A stretch of DNA of 64,000 bases from Lyophyllum atratum (GCA_014905825.1 JACGCN010000001.1:434001-498000), one strand, 5' to 3'. Shown: positions 14,694-25,435, counted from the stretch's first letter. The notes: generated by a model not told the origin, from the letters alone. Program-made: numbers and translations.

Positions 14694-17600
14694 ATGCCCT
14701 ATAAGTTGTCTGCCACTCTGTCCGCACATTCTTCAGATGTCCGTGTTGTCTTTTGTTCCGTACATCGAGAGAGTCTGACAGATTGCAGGTGCGTGCACTG
14801 AGCTCACCAACAAACGAGCTCATCTTGTCCGCCTCCCGCGATGCCACCGCCATCTCCTGGGAGAGATCATCTCCGAATGCACCGTTTGCTCCTGCATCCA
14901 TCTTGAAAGCTGGCTCACGCTATATCAATTCGATTGCCTACATATCTCCTTCACCCGATGCGCCGAAAGGTTGGTCGATGACGTTGTTGCTTTCTCACCG
15001 ATTGTTGAGATACTTTGAGGTTACGCTGTTACTGGCGGCCAGGACACTGTTATAAACGTATTCTCTCTTGGTTCATCGAAAGACGATCCTGATTTCTCTC
15101 TCCTCGGCCACACCGAAAATGTCTGCGCGTTGGACGTGACGCCTGGTGGTACCATCATCTCTGGATCATGGGACAGGTGAGCAAACACTCATGATTTAAT
15201 GGGACTATAAAGACCTTGTATGCAGAACAGCCAAAGTCTGGAAGAACTTTGCACTCGCACTTGACCTGAAAGGGCATGAACAGTCAGTATGGGCAGTGTT
15301 AGCTGTGGACGAGGAGCAATACTTGACCGGTACGCTTGAATGTCCTTATGACATCACACCCGTCTGATCGTCGGCCCACGAACAGGATCGGCGGACAGAA
15401 CAATTAAACTTTGGCAGCAACATAAAGCCGTCCACACATATGAAGGACATCGAGATGCCGTGCGAGGGTTAGCCTTGATGCCAGACATTGGATTTGCATC
15501 ATGTTCGAATGATAGGTTTGTCCTACTTTTGTCTCGTCGTGCTCAACATATTCATCTTCGACAGTGAGATTCGTGTTTGGACGTTTGGTGGCGACACGGT
15601 GTACACATTATCAGGACATACGTCTTTTGTATATAGTCTTTCTATCCTCCCCAACGGAGATGTGGTATCCGGTGGCGAAGATCGTACCGTTCGTGTGTGG
15701 AGAGGTGAGTATCGCAGTTGTGCTCTGCGGGGTAGCTATGATCACGATCGTTGGCTAACATGGAACTAGACGGAGAATGCACTCAAGTGATAGTTCACCC
15801 AGCAATATCAGTTTGGGCTGTGTCTACGATGCCTAACGGGGACATCGTCAGTGGTTGCAGCGATGGGATAGTTCGAGTGTTTTCCTCGTCGGAAGAGCGC
15901 TGGGCTTCAGAGGGAGATCTGAAAGAATACGACGAGAAGGTTGCGAGCCAGGCATTGCCCTCTCAACAAATAGGGGATGTCAAAAAGAGCGACCTGCCAG
16001 GTACGGACGCATTGAATATGCCAGGTACGCAGAACCTTCGTCATGTGTCGACTTCATTGACATGCGCTCAGGGAAAAAACCGGGAGAGGTCAAAATGATC
16101 AAAAACGGTGCCCTTGTTGAAGCCTACCAGGTATATTTCTTTGAAAGTAAGGGACAACAGTGATTTACCTTTCTTCAGTGGGACAGTGCATCGAATTCTT
16201 GGCAGAAGATCGGTGACGTCGTCGATGCTGTGGGCCAAGGAAGGAGACAGTTGTACCAAGGCAAGGAATACGACTACGTCTTCGACGTTGATATCCAAGA
16301 TGGCGTACCTCCATTGAAACTCCCTTACAATGTTACGGGTTAGCACTCCACCCCATAGGGTCTTGTTCGTTTCTAACCTCTCTCCCTGCAGACAATCCAT
16401 TTGCTGCTGCACAAAAGTTCTTGGAAAGCAATGAACTACCACTGACGTACATCGATGAAGTCGTGAAGTTCATCGAGAAGAACACAGCGGGTGTCAACAT
16501 CGGCACTGGTGGTGAAGATTACGTCGACCCATACACAGGTATGTCCGGGCCTCCGATATATGATCCCACCACGTCAATTACGTCTCGCAGGCGCGTCACG
16601 ATATCGCTCGACGCCCTCTGCAACCTCTGCACCGGCGTCCAGTTACCAGGACCCCTACACTGGTGCATCTCGGTACACTGGGACACCCCAATCTTCAGCA
16701 GCTGCCGGCCCTGCATCATCTTATATGGATCCATTCACTGGCGCGTCGCGGTATTCCGGGGCTCCCCAGCCTCCCCTTGCTCCAGTTACTGCCCCCACTA
16801 TCCTACCCGCAGTGCGTATATGTGATTCACTGTAGGAGCCCCCGCTCACTGATTTCTTTAGGGTAAATTCATGACCTTCAAGCAAGCGAACGTCTCGGCT
16901 ATGCAAGGAAAATTGCATCAGTTCGATGAAGTCCTTCGAAACGAGATCGTAAGGAGGTTTCTTCCTTTCTCGGTCTCCTCCTTTCTTACAGAATTGAGCA
17001 GTCGACCTCTTCTCTTGCCATGTATCCCGAGGAGATTAGCACAGTCGATGAAGCTTTCGCTTTCCTTGCGGAAGTGACGGCCACGCCACCTCGACGCCCA
17101 GCTAGGTCGCTATCGGCGACTCACGTCGAAGCAGTCATCCAGATCCTTGAGCGCTGGCCGTCTTCCCAACGGTTTCCAGGTATGCCTTTCTGCTACCTTC
17201 CACCCACACCACGTGTTGATGTTCACTGCGTCGATTATAGTCATCGACCTCAGCCGCCTCTTGACCGGATTCTCACCCGATGCATTCGAAGCTCCACAGC
17301 TGAAAGATAGATTCTTGGAAGCACTTTTCAAAGCTTGTGAATGGGATGCATCTTGGTCGCTTCCACTAACTAAGCCGAGGGAAACGAACATATTGCTTCT
17401 TTTCCGGACCTTGGCCAACATATTCCAAGAGAAAATGTCGTTGGAAGGGTTATGGCCTAGCAAGGTAAATCAATACTACATTCTATGCGGGGGCTATGTT
17501 ATTCTACTCCTTGTACTAGGTGTTCGAGGCCCTCAGTCAAGTTCCGTATGCCTCCTTAAACAAAACTCAACGCGTCGCATTGGCAACCGTCCTATTCAAG

Positions 17601-18045
17601 TTAGTTACTCGTTTTATTTCGCCCATATAAAGCTAGGTTAACCCTGCCCCACAGTGCATCTTGTGTCGCACTGCGCGATCCTGCGGAAAAGGGGTTCTTT
17701 GATCAACTCACAGCCATGGCACTCCAGGTGAGGCTATCCGGCCCCAGATTCTCCTCTAGTTGACTAACGATCGGATGTATATAGATCGTGGAATCAGAGA
17801 CTGCGGATTCGGAGGCAGTGTACCGTGCGTTGGTCGGCCTGGGTAACCTTGTGCGTTCTTCCCATCTTATCTCCTCTCCGCTCCATTCTGATAAGATGTT
17901 AAAGATACACGCGGGCAATGCGCAAACCTTGTTGGACGCCCCGCAATCCGGCGAGATCGTCCAATGCATCCGCGCGCTGCCAGCTACGTTCCCGGAGGAG
18001 CGTGTTCAGAATATCACTCGGGAGATAGCTGCTTTACTGTCGTGA
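14694..18045 (+). CDS. DOA1: Doa1/Ufd3 (phospholipase A2-activating protein, PLAA): WD40-PFU-PUL
   Basis: Doa1 binds ubiquitin and Cdc48/p97 and controls ubiquitin recycling and the turnover of ubiquitinated proteins. Exon 1 (14694-14738) encodes MPYKLSATLSAHSSD and joins VRALSSPTNELILSASRD, the start of a WD40 propeller. Repeats continue with IISGSWDRTAKVWK, LTGSADRTIKLW, FASCSNDSEIRVW, VVSGGEDRTVRVW and IVSGCSDGIVRVF. The PFU domain shows YDYVFDVDIQDGVPPLKLPY. A flexible stretch then carries three copies of DP(Y/F)TGASRY near 16520-16770. The PUL domain runs from about NVSAMQGKLHQFDEVL to REIAALLS at the stop. Domain order and content match the family throughout. The first intron begins GTCCGT, a weaker donor chosen because it keeps the frame. 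Transposon sequence begins 341 bp after the stop. Confidence 0.95.
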
Positions 18046-18385
18046 TTATTTACCTTGAATCATATGCATGGGATAGATGGGGACAATTATGGTGTTTATG
18101 TTATATAGGACGTTATCCTCTGTATTGCATTGGACGGCACAGCGATGCGGTCGATTATAGTTACTCTGTATCAGATGTACGCGCTTCGATATGAAATCAT
18201 AGATTTGTAGATGACTCTGAGTACCGCAACCTCGAAAATACGGTGGACAACCGGTCTGTTCGGGTAATGGTATCTATCTTCAACTATTCAGATATCAACC
18301 TATATAAACGCATTCCCTCCATCCAGACGAAAAGATTAGCGCCTTCCGAATTGGTATCAACCTGATTAGTTGTCGATATCAGATT

Positions 18386-18431
18386 AGGGGTCTTCAGAGT
18401 TGGCGCAACGGCCGTTTCGAAACGGCTGTTT
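18386..18431 (+). repeat. Left terminal inverted repeat of the Harbinger element
   Basis: 46 bp, a perfect inverse match to 22185-22230. Its inner half contains a palindromic CGTTTCGAAACG core next to ACGGCCGT, which could be a binding site for the Myb-like protein or transposase (inference). The match stops after the last T: the next base differs between the two ends. Confidence 0.97.
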
Positions 18432-19070
18432 TGGTTTTGAATTGAACGTTCTGAATCGAAACAACTCTGATCGCTTGAAGGCACCCCGTTGCGATTTGTG
18501 ATTAAACAGTTTCAACCTTGGACGGAGATTGATTTGCGCTATCGAGAGATGGCGGTGACCGAACTTGAAGATAACGCGATGATGAACTGATAAGAACACA
18601 CTGTTTTATCTTGCCTTTTTCACTGCGCTGCGTCCTCCCTGACATGCCTCGACTCACGGAACGTCAACAGCAGATGAACGCACTTCTTGATGCTTACATC
18701 GTTAATCTCATCGCGAAGTTCGAGGCTGACCTGTGGAAAGCTACTGATGATTCCGATCCCGAATCCGACGATGAGTTCCTGCGATCACCAGCTTCCCCTG
18801 CCCATCCGGGCACGCCTATGGACATAGATTCAGACTCTGGCTCAGAGGATGACCCTTTAGATGACGCTATAGGTGACACAATCATCGCTGCTGTGGAGGA
18901 ATTGTATCGCTCCCGATATGTCAACGAGCGCCGTGACATCCCAAAGACAGAAGAGAATCTTCGTCTCCTCCTCGACTCATATCGTCATGACTTCCCCGAT
19001 ATATTCCGATCATATTTACGAATTTCACCCGACTGCTTCAATGAGCTTGTGAAGTCCATCGAGCACCACC

Positions 19071-19374
19071 TGGAATCCGGCCTTACTGCACGCAAAGACC
19101 AGCTCAGCCAAAAGGCGATATAACAGAGAAGTTGTATTCTCTGCTACCGTGCAGTATATATACAGTATTGGAAGACTGTAGTAATCCCAGGATTACACCC
19201 TCCCCTACTCTAGAACAATGACCCATCCTATAGACTTGGTTCCAATCCCTAAGTCCTGGATTTCCCTCGCAAAGACCAGCTCAGCCAAAAGGCGATATAA
19301 CAGAGAAGTTGTATTCTCTGCTACCGTGCAGTATATATACAGTATTGGAAGACTGTAGTAATCCCAGGATTACA
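19071..19374 (+). mobile_element. 304-bp nested element with TG...CA ends and 5-bp target duplication (TRIM-like)
   Basis: The insertion begins TGGAATCCGG and ends GGATTACA. It is flanked by CCACC at 19066-19070 and again at 19375-19379, the layout expected for LTR-type integration. It carries terminal direct repeats (19071-19197 and 19257-19374) around an interior of only 59 bp. The repeats share 107 identical bases but differ in their first 15-20 bases. No coding capacity is present. No clear tRNA primer-binding site follows the first repeat and no purine tract precedes the second, so assignment to terminal-repeat retrotransposons in miniature is provisional. The interior contains GGTTCCAATCC (19238-19248), close to a pol III B box, so a SINE-like origin is an alternative. 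Removing element plus one repeat of CCACC joins the transposase frame exactly. Confidence 0.65.
19091..19199 (+). repeat. Direct repeat, copy 1 (109 bp, identical to 19268-19376)
   Basis: Starts CGCAAAGACCAGCTCAGCC and runs through TATATATACAG to GGATTACACC without a mismatch to copy 2, at a period of 177 bp. It holds an inverted repeat, GTAATCC then GGATTAC separated by two bases, near its end. Together the copies form the terminal repeats of the nested element. Confidence 0.95.
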
Positions 19375-19376
19375 CC
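19268..19376 (+). repeat. Direct repeat, copy 2 (109 bp, identical to 19091-19199)
   Basis: Perfect second copy of the 109-bp repeat. Sequence upstream of the shared block differs from copy 1 (TTTCCCT here against CTTACTGCA there), although both upstream parts begin TGGA. Confidence 0.95.
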
Positions 19377-20505
19377 ACCCCGTCTTTCACAGCAATTCCA
19401 ACAACGAGCAGATGCCTGTCGAGGATCAGGTTGCGATTGCGCTATACCGCTTCGGCCATTACGGTAATGGCGCAAGCACCTTGAAGGTCGCTCTTTGGGC
19501 TGGTGTTGGCTATGGCTCGGTCCGAAATGTCACCATTCGCGTGATGACAGCACTCTGTGATGAGCGTTTCCGTCGCGTGACCATGCCATGGTCAAGCCCT
19601 CAAGAAATTGAGCGAGCAAAGGCTTGGGTGGAGGGTAACTCATGCCCAGCATGGCGGGATGGGTGGCTCATGGTTGATGGCACCCTAGTTCCCCTCTTCC
19701 AACGACCCCATCATTTTGGAAATCAGTATTTCGACCGCAAGTCAAACTATTCATTGAATGTCCAGGTGAGCTGAACCATGACCTGTTTGGATTCCTACAT
19801 ACTCACTTCCTTTTAGTTGATATCACGGCCTGATTTACGCATTATTGACTACGGGATTGGGCTTCCTGGCAGCCAGCACGATGCCACAGCTTGGAACCAG
19901 ACACGATTACCGCACGAGCATGAGCACCTCCTTGGGGAGGGTGAATTTGTATGGGCCGATTCAGCGTACCCACTGAAGTCCTGGTGTCAAGCACCATACA
20001 AAGAGTGAGCTCGATTTTTTGCCTACGAAAACCTGCTGAGGTCCTGCTTTAGGCCCGAAAAACTTCAAGAAGATAACACAACACACAATTATCATGTTTC
20101 ACGAATTCGCATCCGTTCTGAGCACTGTGTAGGCTACCTGAAGGGACGCTGGTCATCTCTTCGCGGCGTACGATTGCGAATCGACAACCCAACGGATCAG
20201 AAGTTTGCGACTCTCTGGATAGCCAGTTGCATTCACCTTCATAACTTTGCACTGCGTCACGAAAACAGGGAGAACCCCGAAACTGATAATTTCTTCGCTG
20301 AGGGACAGGTTATACTCGAAGAGGAGCGGGAGAGGCAGATGGAATGGGAAAGACTAAGAAGAGAACAAATGGCACAGGAGGAAGAGAATTATGTGGATGA
20401 TGAGGAGATAGAGTTATTACAGGGGAAGCTAAAGAGGGAGCAGCTGAAGGGAGCATTATTTGAGTATATAGGAAGCGATGTATGATATAATGTGAAGGTA
20501 TATGA

Positions 20506-21934
20506 TCAGAAGTCAAAATTGTAACCACCAAAATTGAGAGAGCCGTCCATAGCTTGAGAAGACGAACCGCCAATAGCATTGGTCCCAGACAGGGGGTTGG
20601 GGGTATAGTCACCAACAGCCAGTGATGGGAGGAGCCGGCCTTGTGTGCCACCAGCCTGAAGACTCGCCAGCAAGATGCGCTTTTCCATCATCTGGAGCTC
20701 GTGTTGACGATCGCGTTCCTTTTCATCGGCCTCAAGACGCCTAAGCGCGAGCTTGTTCTCAGAATACAGCTCCGCACGCTGACGCTTCGCCTCGAGCTTC
20801 AACTGTTCAGCTTTCAGACGAGCATCATGAAGATTCTCGCTCATCTGTGCAATCTGCTCAACAGCGTTCAGCTTCCGCTTCGCAGGAATCGATTTTGGTG
20901 GATCGACTGTTGCCTTTGTGGCCGAAGGTGTGCATGGAGTGGCGGGAGCAGGGGTTGGTGGAAATCCGGCGAGAGGCTGAGAGCGTCCCAGACCATCATC
21001 GGGGGCGGGCGACGACTTTGCGAAAAGGTTGGTGTCATCGTCGAACTGAGATTCCACGGCTGCGGCAGCTTTCGCAAAGTCGCTATCCATAGCATCTTGA
21101 TTCCAGTCCGGGGACTGACGGCCCGTCGCGCTGGCGATCCTTGAGGTAAGGACATCCGTGTCCAGTGGCGTCACAGAATTCGCCAGGGCTGACGTGTCGT
21201 AGATGGGGCTCCCACTAAGGAGGTGGTGCAGCCGCTTGTACCACGGAAATTTAGCCTCCATTTTCTCTGCATAAAAGTAAGTATCATTACGCATGACATG
21301 TTCATGATTGACGTACGCCAGACGTTGTGGATGGGTGTCCCCTCAATGATCTCCTCCGTTTTTCCATCCATGATCAGGCCGTGACCTGTCTGCGAGAGCT
21401 GGTTGTGGTAGTCGTGGTAGCTCCTCTTGAGGCTAGCGATATGTGAGCATTTCCTCAGTAGAAAGGATAGGATTACGCACGCATTAACGCGATTCTTCAC
21501 GCCGTTCCCCAGCTTGTCAGCAGCCTGCTTATTTCCAGGAGGAGCAGCCTTCGGTAAAATGGCCCGCCCAAGCTCGCGACAGACTTGAGCCACAGTCATT
21601 CCGCCGCTAGTGATGCCCGGCATGTCCCCCCCTTTGAAGCCGAATGCTTTTCGGTAGCGGACACTCTCTTCGATTGCGGTGAGCAGCCTGTCCGTGAGAG
21701 CTGTGTTCTTGGCCCAGCTAAGAGGATGTAAGCACAAAGATAACAGCGAGAAGTGTATACTTACCTTATGCTGTCCTCAGCCTTGTCATTTTCCTTGTCA
21801 GAGTCGTTGTCTTCTGGCGCAGGCTTCTCTTTCTTGCCGGATTTTTTCTGCTGCTTTTTGGCCTTCTTGTTCTTGGCAACGAGTATCTGGGCTTCAATGA
21901 GCGCCATCGGGGAGGGAAGGTCGGAATCAGACAT
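20506..21934 (-). CDS. Harbinger accessory protein, Myb/SANT-like DNA-binding
   Basis: PIF/Harbinger elements usually carry a second, Myb-like gene whose product helps transposase reach the nucleus and bind the ends. Exon 1 starts MSDSDLPSPMALIEAQIL at 21934 and is very basic (KNKKAKKQQKKSGKKEK), a likely nuclear signal. After a GTAAGT intron come WAKNTALTDRLLTAIEE, MTVAQVCRELGRAILP and VKNRVNALKRSYHDYHNQL, a tri-helical SANT-like block with the usual tryptophan. Further exons add KFPWYKRLHHLLSGSPIYDT and a Pro-rich region. A long coiled-coil C-terminus (EQLKLEAKRQRAEL, LRRLEADEKERDRQHELQ) ends at 20506. About 430 aa, with no visible lesion. The assignment as the partner gene is by position and fold, not by a close match. 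Confidence 0.8.
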
Positions 21935-22184
21935 GATTAGAGGTAGAAGTGTGGTGTAATTAGAGTAAACGAGTGTGGGTGTAGGTATCGCGTCGTAAAG
22001 TGGAAAATATGAAGTTCACGGCCCAGAGGTCACCGATTCGTTCGCGCGTCCACATTGGGCGTTTCCGATCAATTTGAAGCTCCGTTCCAAGCCGGAGGAG
22101 CACGCCGAAAACACACTGAAGCGGTTTCGATTTCGCGACTTGTCGTTTCAACTTTTTTGAAACGTGCGAAATCTTTTATTTTTT

Positions 22185-22230
22185 AAACAGCCGTTTCGAA
22201 ACGGCCGTTGCGCCAACTCTGAAGACCCCT
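22185..22230 (-). repeat. Right terminal inverted repeat of the Harbinger element
   Basis: Exact reverse complement of 18386-18431 over 46 bp, followed by the ATT target duplication at 22231-22233. It lies 72 bp upstream of the phosphatase ATG at 22303. Confidence 0.97.
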
Positions 22231-22302
22231 ATTGCAAACAAAGATCGACGTTTAAACTCTTGATGTCAATGAGTGCGGTTAGATTTCTAGTGAACGCCGA
22301 AT

Positions 22303-23072
22303 ATGACCGTCCGTGCTCGCGTCTACCTCGTTCGACATGGGGAGACTGATGAAAATCGCAATGGGATCATCCAAGGCCATTTGGACACGTCATTGAACAG
22401 TGTGGGCTTGGAGCAAGCACAGCTTGTCGGAGAGAGACTCCGATCGATACCCTTTGATATTGCATTCAGCAGCGATCTCAGCCGGGCGGCCAAAGTACGT
22501 GGATAACGAGTAGCCGATGTTGCACTTTCGTTGATTTGCCCAGACGGCTGAAGCAATCCTGGTGCATCATCCAAATGTAAAAGTCCAGAAACAGGTGGAA
22601 CTGCGGGAACGGGTGCGCTACTACATACACCTTTTTGGATACAATCATTGACATGGTATGGCAGTATATGGGTGAAATGCAGGGGAAAACGATGCAGACG
22701 AGACAGCAGGCTGGCTCAGCTGACAACACTGTGGAATCGGGTGCCTTCTTCGCTGCTCGATCGGAGTCATGGTGGATAAAGTATATCCTTGACGGCACGG
22801 CTTTGCTGCCTGATAAAGATGAACCCTATCTTATTCTGGTCACGACACACGGAGGATTCATTGGGACATTACTGAGAAGCCTAATACACAGGAGAAAGAT
22901 CAGCTGTGCGACGGGGGTGGTTGTCCAGAGATGCCTTAATTCATCGGTGACGATAATCGAGGTGGATGATGGGAGACAAGGGGTTATCATACAATCCGGA
23001 GATACCTCTCATTTGAAGGACTACGGCAAAGAGACAGTAGAGAATAATGTCGACGAAACAGAGGTGAAATAA
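22303..23072 (+). CDS. Histidine phosphatase superfamily protein (phosphoglycerate mutase-like)
   Basis: The start MTVRARVYLVRHGETDENRN carries the RHG catalytic motif with the phosphorylated histidine. IQGHLDTSLNSVGLEQA and AFSSDLSRAAK follow as in the family. Exon 2 begins TAEAILVHHP. Exon 3 gives ELRERYMGEMQGKT with the acid residue, and VTTHGGFIGTLLRSL supplies the second active-site histidine. Two introns (GTACGT and GTGCGC donors) keep the frame. The short size and lack of a kinase domain suggest a small broad-specificity or fructose-2,6-bisphosphatase-like phosphatase; the substrate cannot be told from sequence. The promoter region is unusual because the transposon end is 72 bp before the ATG, so native upstream elements, if any, were pushed 3.8 kb away. 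Confidence 0.88.
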
Positions 23073-23246
23073 AAGAGCTCGAGGCTGGCGCACTTACCAT
23101 TTTGCCATTCGTGCCAAGACTCGGGTATTTTCACACCTATTTCCACGTGACTCTGCACTGCCTCCGAAATATTGCTTGGATTCGGAACCACCACTGGGCG
23201 ACTTCTCCGAGGAATTTGTTCCACTCACACTCCTTTATTCGCCACC

Positions 23247-25435
23247 ATGTCTCGTTCCCCAGACGAATCAACAGCCTTGCTGAATGGTAACACCCGTCCT
23301 CATCGTTCCCTCCTGCAGCGCGCCGCGGCTGTGGTGAAGGCTGAGGGCGAACCCTCCTGGGCCGCCTCTTACAAATGGTTCATTTTCAAGTCCTACCTCA
23401 ACGTCCTCCTACTTTTCATTCCCTTGAGCTTTGTCTCCCACCATCTTAACTGGGATGCCGCGTTACGGTTCTCTTTCAGCTTTATCGCTATCATTCCTCT
23501 GGCCAAGGTGCAGTCTGCTCTCATTAGTCACGTCATTTGCGCTCAATTTGGGGGGTCAAGCTTCTTGGGGACGCGACAGAACAAATGTCTGCCAAGTTGG
23601 GACAGACCTTAGCTGGACTTCTTAACGCCTCTTTCGGAAATGCTGTAGAAATTATTGTTGGTGTTGCTGCTTTACTTCAAGGTCAATATGATGTTTATTT
23701 CAGACCTGACTTGGTAATTAAAATCCATAACAGGAGAACTGCGAATTGTTCAAACATCGGTGAGCCTTTGCAGGGTAGTCTCTCTCTCCGCTTTTGACTG
23801 GGTATCAGATGTTGGGTTCTATTCTGTCGAACATACTCCTAGTTCTGGGGTGTTCCTTTATCGCAGGCTAGTACATTATGATCATTGAGCTTAGCTTATC
23901 TTAAAATGCATCCATCTTTACAGCTGGTTTCAAATTCAAGGAATCAACGTTCCAAATCACAGGCACTCAGGCGTAGGTCCAATCTTCTATACATCGGTGG
24001 TATTGTTACTCACACTTTTTCCCAGTTCTGCATCGGTATGATCTAGTTCCACCCCTTTTTCTACGACACCAACCAATATTCTGATCCCAGCTTATGACCT
24101 TGGCGTGCATAAGTCGGTCCTATTCTAATTACGCCCCATACGTCATCACTAATTGCGATAATTAGCTCTCGTCATCCCAGCCGCATATCACGCCACGAAC
24201 ATTAGGAACTCAGGTCCTGACGGAAACTCGGTGCTAGAAAGGCATATTAATAATGGGATATCTGATTTAGATCCAGTAGCCGAAGCGGGTTTACTCGTCA
24301 TATCAAGGGGAACTGCAGTCCTCCTCCTGGGTGTATATATTGCGTATCTTGTCTTCCAGGTCAAACCTTCCCCATTTTATCAAGTTCTATCTACTAAATA
24401 GCTTGCATGCAGCTTAAAACCCACCCGGAGCTCTTCGAACCAGAAGAAGAACCTGAGGAGGAAGAGGCCCACATGAGCGTTGTTGCATCTGGTACAGCGT
24501 AAGTTTGAGGCGGCCCATCCAATACTTGAGTATTGTACGAATTAACTCTCTTTCAACAGTCTGCTTGCGGTGACAGTTGTGACCTCGTTCTGTGCCGATT
24601 ATTGCAAGTTACATTCGTTTCGTCTCTTCATAGGATGCTAACTGCATGGCGGCATTTGCAGTGGTTGCGTCAATCGAGGAAACTGCTGAACGTTATTCCA
24701 TTCCTAAGCCTTTCATTGGTCTGATTCTTCTGCCGATCGTTGTAAGCTCCATTCAAGTCTTTTGAGGTTGACCGAGTAACAAATCGGTAACGGATCACCA
24801 GGCAAATGCGGCCGAACATGTAACTGCTGTCTTCATGGCATTGAAGAACAGAATGGAGCTTACGATTACTGTTTGCGTCGGGAGCTCTATCGTCAGTATT
24901 TTATCGCCGCAAACACGCGTCTTTTATTATGCTGACCCACTTCCAGCAAATCGCCGCATTCGTGATCCCGCTCTTGGTCGTGGTTGGCTGGATGTCAGTC
25001 AACATCAAGCGCAACATGGTCCCAGGCTAACATTGATAATAGAACTGGACATGAGTTAACACTCTTCTTCGCCGATTTCGAGGTGCGTAATTGTCAGTGG
25101 TTCTAGACTTTGTGTGTAATAAACCCCTTTGCTAGACCGTTGTCTTCTTTGCGTCCGTACTCCTCGTCAACACCCTTATCCAGTAAGTTTCTGCCCACTC
25201 CCGATCTATTATTTGTCTAATCTGCTACCAACAAGGGATGGCCGATCCAATTACATGGAGGGTATCATGTATGGCCACGACGGTTTCTGTAAAATGATGT
25301 CACTCACCGTTATTTTCAAGGCTCGTTGCACTCTACCTTGTCATTGCGCTCTCTTGTAAGTGGCTTGTAGCCTGTCGTACCCGCGGTTTTACTCAACCGT
25401 ATCACTTTTTAGTCTGGGTGACACCAAACGAGTGA
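23247..25435 (+). CDS. VCX1: Vacuolar-type Ca2+/H+ exchanger (CAX family)
   Basis: It moves Ca2+ into the vacuole in exchange for protons. After a hydrophilic start (MSRSPDESTALLNGN) the protein alternates hydrophobic segments. The two signature repeats are visible: GQTLAGLLNASFGNAVEIIV in the N-half and LPIVANAAEHVTAVFMALKN in the C-half, each with the conserved acidic residue. Between the halves lies the usual acidic loop (EPEEEPEEEEAHMS). Other matches are RIVQTSMLGSILSNILLVLG and LTITVCVGSSIQIAAFVIP. Many short introns cut the gene. A last exon ending LSFWVTPNE follows an intron with donor GTAAGT and gives the stop at 25433-25435. Size is about 430 aa, normal for the family. Roughly ten or eleven membrane spans can be counted. 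Confidence 0.93.

Larger units (their letters stand above)
18644..20485 (+). pseudogene. Harbinger transposase (DDE_Tnp_4), interrupted by a nested insertion
   Basis: The 5' part starts MPRLTERQQQMNALLDAYIV, has an acidic stretch (DPESDDEF, SDSGSEDD), and reaches VKSIEHH at 19069. There the frame is broken by about 309 bp that bring a stop codon at 19121-19123. The frame resumes as PVFHSNSNNEQMPVEDQVA from 19379 and continues through the catalytic core: first Asp in GWLMVDGT, GIGLPGSQHDATAW, second Asp in WADSAYPLKSW, and the Glu in RSEHCVGYLKGRWSSLRGVR. Introns lie after SLNVQ (GTGAGC...TTTTAG) and after PYKE. The C-terminus is charged and ends at 20485. All three DDE residues are intact, so the only visible lesion is the insertion. 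No splice pair that would cleanly remove it is evident. Confidence 0.88.
18386..22230. mobile_element. PIF/Harbinger-type DNA transposon, 3845 bp, with perfect TIRs
   Basis: The element is bounded by 46-bp terminal inverted repeats that are identical base for base (18386-18431 and 22185-22230), each beginning AGGGGTCTTCAGAGTTGGCG when read inward. A 3-bp target duplication, ATT, flanks it at 18383-18385 and 22231-22233, as expected for Harbinger elements. Inside are the two genes typical of the superfamily: a DDE_Tnp_4 transposase on the plus strand and a Myb/SANT-like DNA-binding gene on the minus strand, tail to tail with about 20 bp between their stops. Identical TIRs and an exact target duplication point to recent insertion. 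The transposase is interrupted by a nested element at 19071-19374, so this copy probably cannot make full transposase. Its right end lies only 72 bp before the ATG of the next gene. Confidence 0.95.
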
